DNA of 64,000 nt. Origin: Victivallis lenta (lineage in GTDB: Bacteria > Verrucomicrobiota > Lentisphaeria > Victivallales > Victivallaceae). The stretch spans positions 50,580 through 114,579 of the forward strand of contig NZ_VUNS01000018.1 of the NCBI RefSeq assembly GCF_009695545.1, read 5' to 3'. How positions within the stretch are numbered: position 1 is the stretch's first letter; each line of letters begins with the position of its first letter. Made by a program: the position numbers and the translations under genes. Below the pieces are notes generated by a model, which saw only the letters and a program-made list of their open reading frames with translations, was not told where the DNA came from and did not search any database. Below, piece after piece: positions 50,799-59,476 of this stretch.

Positions 50799-53255
50799 AT
50801 GAAACTGTTCACCCTTGTTTTCGCGGCGCTGGCCGCGCTGCTGTCCGTCCCCGCTCCGGCGGCGGAGCTTATGAAACTCGACATCGATTTCGGGCATCCC
50901 GCCTGGCGCGGGGTCGTGACGCCGCTCTGGGGCGGCCTTCCGGAAGTCGAACGGAACGGAAACACCGCCGCGCTCGCCTTCGGGCCCGGTTCGTTCTGCG
51001 GGACGCCGCTGATTCCGTGCCCGCCGGGCAGCGTCGTCGAAATCGCCTTCGACGCCTCCGCCACCGCGATTGCGCCGGGCGGCGAGGCGTGGCGGACCGC
51101 CGCGGTTCAGCTCGGGCTGTTCGACGGCACGGCCGAGCAGAGCCACCTCGACCTCTTCAACACCGGCCGGGCGACGCCGTTCCGGCGGTACGAGAGCCGC
51201 ACGCCGGTGTCGGGAAACGGGTTCCGGCTCTGCTTCGGGAATTACGGCAGGAGCGGGACGTTCCGCATCGCGAACCTCTCGATCCGGATCATGGTTCCGG
51301 GGCGGAACGTCGAGCGCGACGGCTCGTTTTCGGGCATGTTCGGCATCAACGACTGGTTTGTGCAGAAGGGCGGCGTCGACTGGGACGGCCTCGGCCTCGG
51401 CAGCTTTGAACATGCGAAGGTCGTGAAAAATGCATTCCCCGGGGCGGGATCGACGCTCGAACTCGACGGCGGCGCGACCGTCGTCAGCCGGCAGTTTCCG
51501 TATAGCGGCGAGGGGCTTGTCGTCGGCGGCTGGTTCAGACAGGCGGGCATCGCGCGCCCGGAGGACGGCAGGCCGTGGGCCCATGCGGGGATTCAGCTGG
51601 TTTTCTTCGACCGGGACGACAACGTGATCGGGCACGACGACGTAACCCGGCAGCTGCTGCCGGGCGACCGCCCCTGGGGATACCATGTGATTGAAATCAG
51701 TCCCGGCGGACTCTCTCCGAAGGTCAAATCCGTTGCGCTCTATCTGCGCATCTGGGGCGGCACGGCCGGCAAAGCCTGGTTTGACGAACTCGCCGTCGTG
51801 AAGCAGGGCGAGGGACAGGCGCGGAATTACGATTCGTCGAAGGGCGTGATCGCGGTCGGGCCCGCGGGGGAGGAGGCCGCGGAGCTGGTCCGGGTCTGGA
51901 ACGGCGTCGACCTCTCGTACTGCAGCCAGATCGACCTGCCGCAGGTGCGGACCGCGCTCCGGCGGCTGAAGGAGGAGGGCGGACTCGAATACCTGCGCAC
52001 CCGGGAGTTCTTCAACGGGCCGTTCCCGGTCAAATCGATCGATGCGGCCGGAAATATGACATACGACTTTTCCACGGTGGACAAATATCTCGACTATCCG
52101 GTGAAGGAGCTCGGGCTCAAACTGGTGCCGACCATCGAAACTGTTCCGCCGCAGCTCCGGCGCGACAGCGGCGGCCATGTGCCGAAGGATTTCGCGCTCT
52201 GGGGCAGGGCGGTCAAAGCGCTGGTCCGCCACTGGATCGGCCGCTACGGCAGGGAGGAGGTGTCGCAATGGGTCTTCGAGTGCTGGAACGAGCCGGGTTC
52301 GGACTTCTTCCGCGGCACTGATGAGGAGTTCTGCCGCCTTTTCGTCGCCTACCTCGAGGCGCTGACCGGAGTTGAGAAGGAGTGCGGCATAAAGCTGCGG
52401 ATCGGCACGCCGTCCGGCGCGATGAACAACCTGCTGTCGCGGGCGATGGAGGCGGCCCGCCGGGCCGGGCTCGACGGCGCGGTGACCGATGCGAGCACCC
52501 ATATCTACGGCGGCTTCGCGGGGGCGATGGAGCTTTACCGCATCGGCATCGAAGATGTCCGCAAGCGCATGGAGCCGTTTCCTGCCGGGCGCGGCGTGCC
52601 GGTTCACGTGACCGAATTCAACGGCTCCGCCATGGGAAGCCGCCACTTCGACACCCAGACCGGGGCGGCGTTCGTGGTCAAGGCGAACCGCCTGATGGCC
52701 GACGAAGGGGTGCTGCGCACCTATTTCTACTGCGCGATCGACCACCCGTATCTGAATCTCGAACACCACTATTCGACCGACCTCGGTTACATGACCCATT
52801 ACGATGCGGTGCCGAAGCCGTCGTTCAACGCACTGGTTCTGCTGAACCGGCTTGAAGGGAAGCGGCTGCCGGTCAAAGCTTCGAGCGAACCGTTCGACGC
52901 GATGGCGGCCGTCGCCGGGGACGGGACGATGCGGATTGTCGTGACGACGTTCAGCGAGGAGGAGCTCGGCGCCGCGAAACCGGTTCCGGTCACGCTCGAG
53001 ATCGACTGGGCGGGGAGGCCGGAGAAACTCGGCCGGGCCGAACTCGTCCGCATCGATTCCGCGCACGCCAACAGCTATGCGGCCTTTGAAAAGGCCGGCA
53101 AGCCTTCTTACCGGGAGAATCCCGATACCGCCGCATACCGCGAGGCCGCGAAGCTGGTTCCGGAGGCGCTTCAGGCATACCGTTTCGAGAACGGCAAGCT
53201 CATTATTCCGCTCGTGCTGGAGCTGAACAGTGTTGCGGCTGTGACGGTGAAATGA
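50799..53255 (+). CDS. Secreted GH39-family glycoside hydrolase
   Basis: The 818-residue protein has a signal peptide (MKLFTLVFAALAALLSVPAPAAE), N-terminal beta-sandwich domains of about 340 residues, then a GH39-type barrel with acid/base Glu in WVFECWNEPGS and nucleophile Glu in VHVTEFNGSAMGS, and a C-terminal beta domain. GH39 contains beta-xylosidases and alpha-iduronidases; the TYFYCAIDHPYLN segment resembles the xylosidase branch, but the substrate is not certain. The start at 50799 matches the signal peptide; the longer open frame overlaps the pseudopilin gene. The Shine-Dalgarno is weak. Confidence 0.85.
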   Translation: MKLFTLVFAALAALLSVPAPAAELMKLDIDFGHPAWRGVVTPLWGGLPEVERNGNTAALAFGPGSFCGTPLIPCPPGSVVEIAFDASATAIAPGGEAWRTAAVQLGLFDGTAEQSHLDLFNTGRATPFRRYESRTPVSGNGFRLCFGNYGRSGTFRIANLSIRIMVPGRNVERDGSFSGMFGINDWFVQKGGVDWDGLGLGSFEHAKVVKNAFPGAGSTLELDGGATVVSRQFPYSGEGLVVGGWFRQAGIARPEDGRPWAHAGIQLVFFDRDDNVIGHDDVTRQLLPGDRPWGYHVIEISPGGLSPKVKSVALYLRIWGGTAGKAWFDELAVVKQGEGQARNYDSSKGVIAVGPAGEEAAELVRVWNGVDLSYCSQIDLPQVRTALRRLKEEGGLEYLRTREFFNGPFPVKSIDAAGNMTYDFSTVDKYLDYPVKELGLKLVPTIETVPPQLRRDSGGHVPKDFALWGRAVKALVRHWIGRYGREEVSQWVFECWNEPGSDFFRGTDEEFCRLFVAYLEALTGVEKECGIKLRIGTPSGAMNNLLSRAMEAARRAGLDGAVTDASTHIYGGFAGAMELYRIGIEDVRKRMEPFPAGRGVPVHVTEFNGSAMGSRHFDTQTGAAFVVKANRLMADEGVLRTYFYCAIDHPYLNLEHHYSTDLGYMTHYDAVPKPSFNALVLLNRLEGKRLPVKASSEPFDAMAAVAGDGTMRIVVTTFSEEELGAAKPVPVTLEIDWAGRPEKLGRAELVRIDSAHANSYAAFEKAGKPSYRENPDTAAYREAAKLVPEALQAYRFENGKLIIPLVLELNSVAAVTVK

Positions 53256-53295
53256 ATATGCCTTTCCCCGGCGGCGCCGGAATCGGATCCATCCT

Positions 53296-53333
53296 GCCGT
53301 CTCCGGCCGCCTGCCGTACATGGCGGAGACGGC
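53296..53333. terminator. Hairpin between convergent glycosidase genes
   Basis: A perfect 10-bp stem (GCCGTCTCCG with CGGAGACGGC) sits between the stop codons of the GH39 and GH16 genes. It could serve both directions. The T-runs are poor. Confidence 0.6.
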
Positions 53334-54209
53334 TTATTCCGTCTTCTGGTAGACCCTTACGTAGTCGACCAGATATTCCGCGGGAAGGGCCGACCGGTCG
53401 ACTTTGCCGCCCAGCATGCCGCCGACGGCGAGATTCAGCAGCAGAAAATGGGGAACCCGGAATGCGTTGTATGCCTCGCTGCCGCATTGTTCGATCGGGA
53501 TGCTCAGGAATACCCGGTCATCGACGAAGAAATCGATTTTATCCCTGTTCCAGTCGATCCCGTAAAGATGGAACCCGTCGGTCAGCTCCGGCCGGTCGGC
53601 GTATTTCCCGTTTTTCTGGCGATACTTTCCTTCGGGACTCTGCCAGTGCAAAGCTCCCTGCATCCAGCTTTTTTCGTGCGGATTTCGGCCCACATATTCG
53701 ACGATGTCGATCTCTCCGTTGTCCGGCCAGTTCCGCCGTTTCTCCGGGTCGGCGCCGATGGTCCAGAAGGCCGGCCACAGGCCGGCGCCCTTCGGCATTC
53801 TGGCCCGCATGACAATCCGCCCGTATTTGAATTCGGCCCTGCCGTTCGAGACGATTCCGGCGGACGTGATTTCGATGAACCGGCGGTTCTCCTTCCAGTT
53901 CTCCGAGCCCTCCCTGTAATTCGGGTTCGGTTTTTTCTCCTTTTCCAGACGGGCCACGATATGGAGCATGCCGTCCTTCACGAAGATATTCTCCGGAGAA
54001 TTCGTGTACCATTGTTCCTCTTTGTTGCGGAGGAAGCCCTGGTACTCATATCTCCAGTTCGCCGGATTCGGCGCGCCGTCGATATCGAATTCGTCCGACC
54101 ATACCAGTTTCCAGCCGGGTCCGGCGGGCTCGGGGGAGACTTCTCCGGCCGGCAGCGTCAGGGCGGCGGCGACTCCGATTGCCGCCAGTGCAAAAATCGT
54201 TGTCTTCAT
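53334..54209 (-). CDS. Secreted GH16 family beta-glucanase/galactanase-like enzyme
   Basis: The 291-residue protein has a signal peptide (MKTTIFALAAIGVAAALTLPAG) and a GH16 jelly roll: WKLVWSDEFD at the start, GRIVMRARMPKGAGLWPAFWTIG in the middle, catalytic NGEIDIVEYVG (E-I-D-I-V-E, nucleophile and acid/base), and FLLLNLAVGG near the end. The EIDIVE form (E-x-D-x-x-E with a beta-bulge) is that of laminarinases and agarases. It cleaves internal beta-1,3/1,4 links in glucans or galactans outside the cell. It is the last gene after LacI and a pseudopilin on the minus strand. Confidence 0.93.
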   Translation of the reverse strand: MKTTIFALAAIGVAAALTLPAGEVSPEPAGPGWKLVWSDEFDIDGAPNPANWRYEYQGFLRNKEEQWYTNSPENIFVKDGMLHIVARLEKEKKPNPNYREGSENWKENRRFIEITSAGIVSNGRAEFKYGRIVMRARMPKGAGLWPAFWTIGADPEKRRNWPDNGEIDIVEYVGRNPHEKSWMQGALHWQSPEGKYRQKNGKYADRPELTDGFHLYGIDWNRDKIDFFVDDRVFLSIPIEQCGSEAYNAFRVPHFLLLNLAVGGMLGGKVDRSALPAEYLVDYVRVYQKTE

Positions 54210-54243
54210 GGAATTCCTTTCTGCTTTCCTTATTGCCTGCGGG

Positions 54244-55011
54244 TCACTGGTTGTCCGGATACGGATGCCAGCCCCAGAAATAGTGGCTGCCGCCGGCTCC
54301 CCAGGCGGGGTCGCCGTTCACGCCGTTGCCGGGAATCCGGCCGAAATGGATGAGTTTGCAATGTCCGTCGAGATATGCGGTATTGGCGGAATTCATATGC
54401 CGGACGTCGATGTCCGAACGGTTCGAAACGAAGAACCCTTTGTCGCTGTTGTTGTTTTTGCCGAGTCCGTCGGTGATCAGCAGCCGCATCGAAGGCTTTT
54501 TCACTTTGTCGTAGACGCGCGACGCATCGTAACCGACGCCCCATACGGAGGATGCGATGTTTGACCCGACATAGTGGTTCATCCCGTAGTTGTTGCGGTC
54601 CTGAAACGCGGCTGAACTGCTGATCCTCCGGGTGACGGGACAGCCGAAAACGCCGTAAGCCCGATAGCCGTTGGCCGGATCGCCCCCGATCGCCTGAATG
54701 TGCAGCTTCTGATTGCCGGTGGGATCGGCGGAAGTCGCCGCCCGCGCCTGGCCCGGATACAGATAGAGACGGTGCAGCACGGACTGCCAGCGGATGTATC
54801 CGTCCGACGCGAGCGCGCCGGAGGCGACCCCCATTTTGTAGTCGCTGTTGTACTGGACGCAGGTCATGGCCAGTTGCCGGAGGTTGCCCATGCAGGAGGT
54901 CTGATGACTCCGGGCCCGCGCCTGATTCAACGCGGGCAGCAGCATCGAGGCGAGAATGGCGATGATGGCGATCACGATCAGCAGCTCGATCAAGGTGAAT
55001 CTTTTCTTCAT
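54244..55011 (-). CDS. Prepilin-type H-X9-DG pseudopilin-like protein
   Basis: [28 protein letters not shown] forms the prepilin leader and helix; then [20 protein letters not shown]. The C-terminal motif is [13 protein letters not shown]. It is 255 residues long. It sits 11 bp after the LacI regulator and 34 bp before the GH16 enzyme on the minus strand, the tightest copy of the regulator-pseudopilin-glycosidase module here. Confidence 0.9.
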   Translation of the reverse strand: MKKRFTLIELLIVIAIIAILASMLLPALNQARARSHQTSCMGNLRQLAMTCVQYNSDYKMGVASGALASDGYIRWQSVLHRLYLYPGQARAATSADPTGNQKLHIQAIGGDPANGYRAYGVFGCPVTRRISSSAAFQDRNNYGMNHYVGSNIASSVWGVGYDASRVYDKVKKPSMRLLITDGLGKNNNSDKGFFVSNRSDIDVRHMNSANTAYLDGHCKLIHFGRIPGNGVNGDPAWGAGGSHYFWGWHPYPDNQ

Positions 55012-55022
55012 GGTTTCTCCTG

Positions 55023-56129
55023 TTATGACGGTTGGGAAGAGGTCTGCTTCGAACGGCCGGGCGCTGCATCCGGCGGGCCCGGGGAACGGTTCCGGACGGT
55101 GGAGTCGTTGATTACCAGCCGGGTTCCGACCGGCCTGCTGAAGTCGACCGGCCCGGACTCCGTGCCGGTCAGTTGTGCAAGCAGGCCGTCCACTGCCATT
55201 TGCGATATTTCGTCGCTCGGTTCGACGATGCAGCTTACCGGCGGCTGCATGAATTCGATCAGCGGAATCTGGTCGAACGTGGCGATTGCGAGGTCGGTGC
55301 GGATCCGCCGCCCGGAGTCGGCGGCCGCCTTGAACACGGCCGGAATGTCGGAGGAGCTCTGAACGATCACGCCGTCGATGTCGGGGCGGTTGCGGAACAG
55401 GGCGCGGCTGTGTTCATAAATATAGCAGAGATGCCGTTCCGCATCGAAAGGCACGACGATCCAGCCGTCCGGGTCGAGGGCGACTCCGGAATTTTCCGCG
55501 GCCTCGGCATAAAGTGTGCTCCGGACCGACATCGCCGTGGCCTCCTCGCAGTAACTGCTGCCGTCGGTGATGACGCCGAAGCGCCGCCACCCTTCGGCGG
55601 CGAGATGGCGGAACAGTTCGCCGACCGCGCTCCGGTAATCGACCCGGATCATATGCGCCGGACACTCTTCTGGCATGTCCCATCCGCGAAGCACATACGG
55701 AATTCCGGCGCGGATGGCCGGTTCGTAGAATTCACGGGTGTAATGGTTGTATTCCAGGCAGATGCAGCCGTCGAACAGCCCCTGCCGGACCCAGTTGACC
55801 ACCTGCCGTTCCCGGTTCGGGCTGAGCATGGTCTCAAATGCGAACACATTGTAATTGCGGGCTTCGAGCAGGTGGGTGATCCTGCGGATGTATTCGTTGT
55901 AGAACGGAGTCAGGCCGTTGGCGGTGACTGCGATATTCCGGGTGCGCCCCTTCACCAGCGCCTGCGCCTGCATGTTCGGTATGTATCCGAGCTTTTCGGC
56001 GATGCTCTGGATCAGCTGGCGCGTCCGGGGCGAAACCCGGTGGTACTGCCTGGAGTTGAGCACCAGGGAAACCGTGGCTTCACTTTTCCCGGAAAGCTCC
56101 GCAACCTGTTTCAACGTAACGTTATTCAT
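55023..56129 (-). CDS. LacI family transcriptional regulator
   Basis: The 368-residue protein begins with the LacI helix-turn-helix ([21 protein letters not shown]) and hinge ([19 protein letters not shown]), then a sugar-binding domain ([32 protein letters not shown]). It heads the operon with a pseudopilin and a GH16 enzyme and most likely represses it. It is divergent from the FadR-type regulator of the sialic acid genes. Its promoter is at 56179-56207. Confidence 0.93.
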   Translation of the reverse strand: MNNVTLKQVAELSGKSEATVSLVLNSRQYHRVSPRTRQLIQSIAEKLGYIPNMQAQALVKGRTRNIAVTANGLTPFYNEYIRRITHLLEARNYNVFAFETMLSPNRERQVVNWVRQGLFDGCICLEYNHYTREFYEPAIRAGIPYVLRGWDMPEECPAHMIRVDYRSAVGELFRHLAAEGWRRFGVITDGSSYCEEATAMSVRSTLYAEAAENSGVALDPDGWIVVPFDAERHLCYIYEHSRALFRNRPDIDGVIVQSSSDIPAVFKAAADSGRRIRTDLAIATFDQIPLIEFMQPPVSCIVEPSDEISQMAVDGLLAQLTGTESGPVDFSRPVGTRLVINDSTVRNRSPGPPDAAPGRSKQTSSQPS

Positions 56130-56178
56130 CTGTCGCCTTCAGGAATCGCATGGATTTAGTTAAACGCTTGACATTAAT

Positions 56179-56207
56179 ATTATGACGAATTTTTCGCTTA
56201 AAGTCAA
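56179..56207 (-). promoter_or_regulatory. Promoter of the LacI-pseudopilin-GH16 operon
   Basis: On the minus strand TTGACT (56202-56207), a 17-bp spacer and CATAAT (56179-56184). TTAAGCG and CGTTTAA half-sites on either side may form a LacI operator. Confidence 0.78.
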
Positions 56208-56312
56208 GAGCGGATTGTTTTTTATTCCGGAATTTTGCGTGACGGCGGGTTTCCCCCGGCGCCGGCTTCGGTCTGGCGGACGCGGAAGCCGGCCGGTTGT
56301 CGGGAGCCGAAG

Positions 56313-56423
56313 ATGAAATTCGTTCTATTTGTAAGTCTAATTGCGGTATCATATCGCATATTTTCGGTTTGTTTTCCCGCCGAATTTCTGTTTTTTTGTC
56401 ACTTTTTTTGGTTTATCTATTGA
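56313..56423 (+). CDS. Possible small hydrophobic peptide (36 residues)
   Basis: GGGAG stands six bases before an ATG that opens a frame of 36 residues, very rich in Phe, Val, Leu and Ile (MKFVLFVSLIAVSYRIF..), enough for a membrane helix. It lies in the 364-bp region between two divergent regulators and ends over the -35 box of the downstream promoter. The base composition is AT-rich, so a chance frame is quite possible. Confidence 0.25.
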   Translation: MKFVLFVSLIAVSYRIFSVCFPAEFLFFCHFFWFIY

Positions 56424-56464
56424 CAAATCAGGTTGTTTTGGGTATAATTATAATTGTAAGACAA
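56420..56464 (+). promoter_or_regulatory. Consensus promoter and FadR-type operator of the sialic acid module
   Basis: TTGACA (56420-56425), a 17-bp spacer and TATAAT (56443-56448) form a perfect promoter. TTGTAAGACAA at 56454-56464 fits the FadR/GntR operator pattern TNGTNNNACNA and covers the expected transcript start, so the encoded regulator probably represses here. Confidence 0.82.
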
Positions 56465-56493
56465 ATAAAACCGAAAACAGGGAGTGTGATATC

Positions 56494-57159
56494 GTGTCGG
56501 AATCCATGAGCACCGTGCTTGCCGACCGCCTGCTGCAGACGGCGATCGAAAGCAATATGAAGATCGGCGACAAGCTGCCGGGGGAGGTCGAGCTTGCGGA
56601 CCGGTTCCACGTGAGCCGCGTGTCGATCCGCGAGGCGATCAACGGGTTGAAGTTTCTCGGCATGCTTGACGCCGCGCCGCGCCGCGGAACGACGATCGCG
56701 GCGCTCGACTACCGGCGGCTGGTCAAGTATCTCGGGTTCCAGATGGCGTTTTCGAGCCTTTCCGAAGAGGAACTGTTCGATGCGCGTCTCGCGCTCGAGA
56801 TCGGCATGCTCGATTTGGTCGGGCAGCGCATGACCGATGAGGATTACCGGGAGCTCCTCGAACTGGCCGACGCGTGCCGCCGGGAGTCCGACGAACCGAA
56901 GGCGGTCGCCGATTCGATCGAGGCGGATATGCGCTTTCACCAGCGGCTGCTCGAAATCTCCGGCAACAGCATGCTTCAGGCGTTTGTGAAGCTGATCGAA
57001 AGCTTCTTTCACCGGCAGAACGCGCACCCCGGCAACCGGCAGGACCAGGCCAGCGCGGCCGAGGTTCACCGCATGATCGTCGAAGCGCTGCACGATCGCA
57101 ACATCGAGCTGGCGCGCGGCCTGATGCAGAAGCATCTCGCCCGGCACCGGAAGGATTGA
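56494..57159 (+). CDS. FadR-subfamily GntR regulator (NanR-like by context)
   Basis: A 221-residue protein with a GntR winged helix (KLPGEVELADRFHVSRVSIREAINGLKFLGML) and an FCD ligand domain with helical repeats (DARLALEIGMLDLV, EADMRFHQRLLEISGN, EVHRMIVEALHDRN) containing the Asp/His metal-binding residues. FCD regulators often sense sugar acids. Its place before a sialidase, a sodium solute symporter and a sialic acid lyase suggests control of sialic acid use. I start at GTG 56494, nine bases after GGGAG; an ATG 12 bases later is the alternative. Confidence 0.9.
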   Translation: MSESMSTVLADRLLQTAIESNMKIGDKLPGEVELADRFHVSRVSIREAINGLKFLGMLDAAPRRGTTIAALDYRRLVKYLGFQMAFSSLSEEELFDARLALEIGMLDLVGQRMTDEDYRELLELADACRRESDEPKAVADSIEADMRFHQRLLEISGNSMLQAFVKLIESFFHRQNAHPGNRQDQASAAEVHRMIVEALHDRNIELARGLMQKHLARHRKD

Positions 57160-57260
57160 TCCCGGGCTTTTTTTCCTGAAAAAAACAGATCGTTCGGGCC
57201 CCGGATCGGGCGGGGCAGGTCTCCTCTTGTCTCGAAACAGATTAACGTGAAGGAATTTCC

Positions 57261-59474
57261 ATGAAAAGAACACCGGCAGTCGCAGCGATGCTCACCCTTC
57301 TTCTCTCCGCCGTCTGCGGGGCGGAGCCGGAGCTCTGTTTTTCGTTCGAAGATGAAGCGCTTCCCGGCGTCGCGGGCAAAGCGGCGGATGCGGCGGGACA
57401 GGTTCGGGAACTCGTCCCGGAGAAGGCAGGTTTTCCGGGCGGAAAGGATTTCACCGTCTCCTGTTTCATCCGTCCCTCGGCGAAATCGGGATACCAGATC
57501 GTGCTTTCGCAGGCCGGAATGAACCCGGCGGACCGGCTCTGGTGGATCGGCTACTCCCCCTCTCTCCGCCGCTTCGACTTCCTCGTCCGCGACGCGGACG
57601 GCAAGGGGCAGTCGCAGGTGTTCAGCCGGTCAGTCGACTCCTCCTCCGGATGGATTCATGTCGCGGCGGCCTGCCGGGACGGCAAGCTGGCGATCCGTGC
57701 GACCGGCCTCGAGAAAGCGCAGCTTGACACCGGTTCGGCTGCGGTGGAGAACCGCGGCGTCCGCCGCGGCGCCATGCCGCTGCTGCTCGGCGGGCGGCGC
57801 GGGGAACAGCCGCGCGGCTGTTTCGACGGGGCGGTCGATGAACTTACGCTCTGGAGCCGCGGCCTCTCCGACCGCGAACTCGATGTGCTCTTCCGGCTCG
57901 GCAAGTCAGGGAAGAGGTTTTCGGAGAAGGAGTTCGATGCTTTGCTGGCGCAGTCGGAGTTCAAACCGGTCGAACCGGAACACCCGGTATTCGGCGTTTT
58001 TCCGGAGAAACAGCACTCGGCGAAGCCGGGAACCATTCCGGCCGGGGAGTGCTGTCTCTTCCCGGAACAGCTTGCCAATGGAGATTTTACGGTGGAACTT
58101 GCGCTGACCATGAACGACCCCGCATCGTGCCGCTGGCTCTTCGAGCTCGGCGCGGACGGCTTCCGCTTCGACGGCGCGAAGAAGCTGCTGGTCAATGCCG
58201 GAAATCACGGCGCTGCCGACTTCCGCAACCGCCCGCTCGGCCATCGGTTTGAGCAGGCGCCGCGGCAGCTCCGCCTCGGCTTGGCTCGACGCGGCGCCGG
58301 TCTGGCTGTTTCACTCGACGGGAAGGAGGTCTGGAACGGCACCTTCAGCCGCGACACGGTCGGCGAGCTTGCGCTGAATGTCGAGTCGGGTTCCGTGACC
58401 GTCGACGGTTTTTCCGTCCGCGGCGCGTTGCTGAAGCGCGACATTGTGCCGGTGTTTCCGGAAGGAGAAGCCGGCAGCAGATTCTACCGGATTCCGGCGC
58501 TGGCCGCCGGGAAGGACGGTACGCTTCACGCCTTCGCCGAGGCGCGCCGCACGAGTCTCGGCGATGTCGGCGAGATCGACATCGCCTACCGCCGTTCGGC
58601 CGACGGCGGAAAAAGCTGGGAGCCGGTCCGCTTCCTGACCCGCAGACACGACCAGGGATTTTCAAGTAACAATCCGTCTCCGGCGATCGACCCGGTTTCA
58701 GGCAGGCTCCATCTTTTCTACGTCGAGGTTCCGGCGAAAAAATGGGGACAGCACGACTATCGCGTACTCCATACCGTGAGCGGCGACGGCGGAGGGAACT
58801 GGTCGGAGCCGGTCGATATCGCCCCGATGCTGCCGAAGGAGTGGGGCGTCTTTCTGCCCGCTCCGGGACACTCGCTTGTGCTGAAGCATGGAAAATATGC
58901 CGGCCGCATCGTCGTTCCCGGCTGGTGCAACCGGCCGGACAAGGGAACGAACTTTTATCAGTCGACGCTGATCCTGAGCGATGACGGCGGCAGGAGCTTC
59001 CGGGCCGGCGGTGTCGCGATGGAGAAGTCCGACGAGTGCATGCTCGCTGAACTGCCGGACGGCGCGCTCGTGATGGCGATCCGCCCGACCGCCAGTCACC
59101 GCGAGGTCCGCTTCTTCGCCGTGAGCAGAGACGGCGGCGAGAGCTTCGAACCGGCTTGCGCAGACCCTGCGCTGCGGGCGGTGGTCTGCCAGAATTCGAT
59201 CCTGGCCGGGAGCGACGGCTCCCTGAACTACCTGTATCCGGCCGGCGGCAGCTATGCGCCGGATGCCATGTGCCGCCGCGCCGCGCTGACGCTGCGGCGC
59301 AAATCGCCCGTCGCGAAGGAGTGGAGCGCCCCGCAGCCGGTCTATCTCGGCCGCAGCGGCTACTCCGATCTCGCCGAGCTGCCGGACGGTTCGCTCGGCA
59401 TCCTGTTCGAGGGCGGGCGGAAGAGCGACATGGGCGGCATCGGATTTGTCCGCATGCCGAAGGGAGGTTTCTGA
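57261..59474 (+). CDS. Secreted exo-alpha-sialidase (GH33) with N-terminal LamG domain
   Basis: The 737-residue protein has a signal peptide (MKRTPAVAAMLTLLLSAVCGAE), a concanavalin/LamG-like domain (about 45-215, FTVSCFIRPSA .. FDGAVDELTLWSRGLSDREL), a second beta region, and a sialidase beta-propeller from about 395. FYRIPALA (near 408) holds the first catalytic Arg, and four Asp-boxes follow (SADGGKSW, SGDGGGNW, SDDGGRSF, SRDGGESF). It should release terminal sialic acid from host mucin glycans outside the cell. The transporter gene starts 2 bp after its stop. Confidence 0.95.
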   Translation: MKRTPAVAAMLTLLLSAVCGAEPELCFSFEDEALPGVAGKAADAAGQVRELVPEKAGFPGGKDFTVSCFIRPSAKSGYQIVLSQAGMNPADRLWWIGYSPSLRRFDFLVRDADGKGQSQVFSRSVDSSSGWIHVAAACRDGKLAIRATGLEKAQLDTGSAAVENRGVRRGAMPLLLGGRRGEQPRGCFDGAVDELTLWSRGLSDRELDVLFRLGKSGKRFSEKEFDALLAQSEFKPVEPEHPVFGVFPEKQHSAKPGTIPAGECCLFPEQLANGDFTVELALTMNDPASCRWLFELGADGFRFDGAKKLLVNAGNHGAADFRNRPLGHRFEQAPRQLRLGLARRGAGLAVSLDGKEVWNGTFSRDTVGELALNVESGSVTVDGFSVRGALLKRDIVPVFPEGEAGSRFYRIPALAAGKDGTLHAFAEARRTSLGDVGEIDIAYRRSADGGKSWEPVRFLTRRHDQGFSSNNPSPAIDPVSGRLHLFYVEVPAKKWGQHDYRVLHTVSGDGGGNWSEPVDIAPMLPKEWGVFLPAPGHSLVLKHGKYAGRIVVPGWCNRPDKGTNFYQSTLILSDDGGRSFRAGGVAMEKSDECMLAELPDGALVMAIRPTASHREVRFFAVSRDGGESFEPACADPALRAVVCQNSILAGSDGSLNYLYPAGGSYAPDAMCRRAALTLRRKSPVAKEWSAPQPVYLGRSGYSDLAELPDGSLGILFEGGRKSDMGGIGFVRMPKGGF

Positions 59475-59476
59475 AA

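Noticed and set aside
50433..53321. A 962-codon minus-strand open frame
   Set aside because: It is the antisense shadow of the GH39 enzyme and has no domain pattern or ribosome site.
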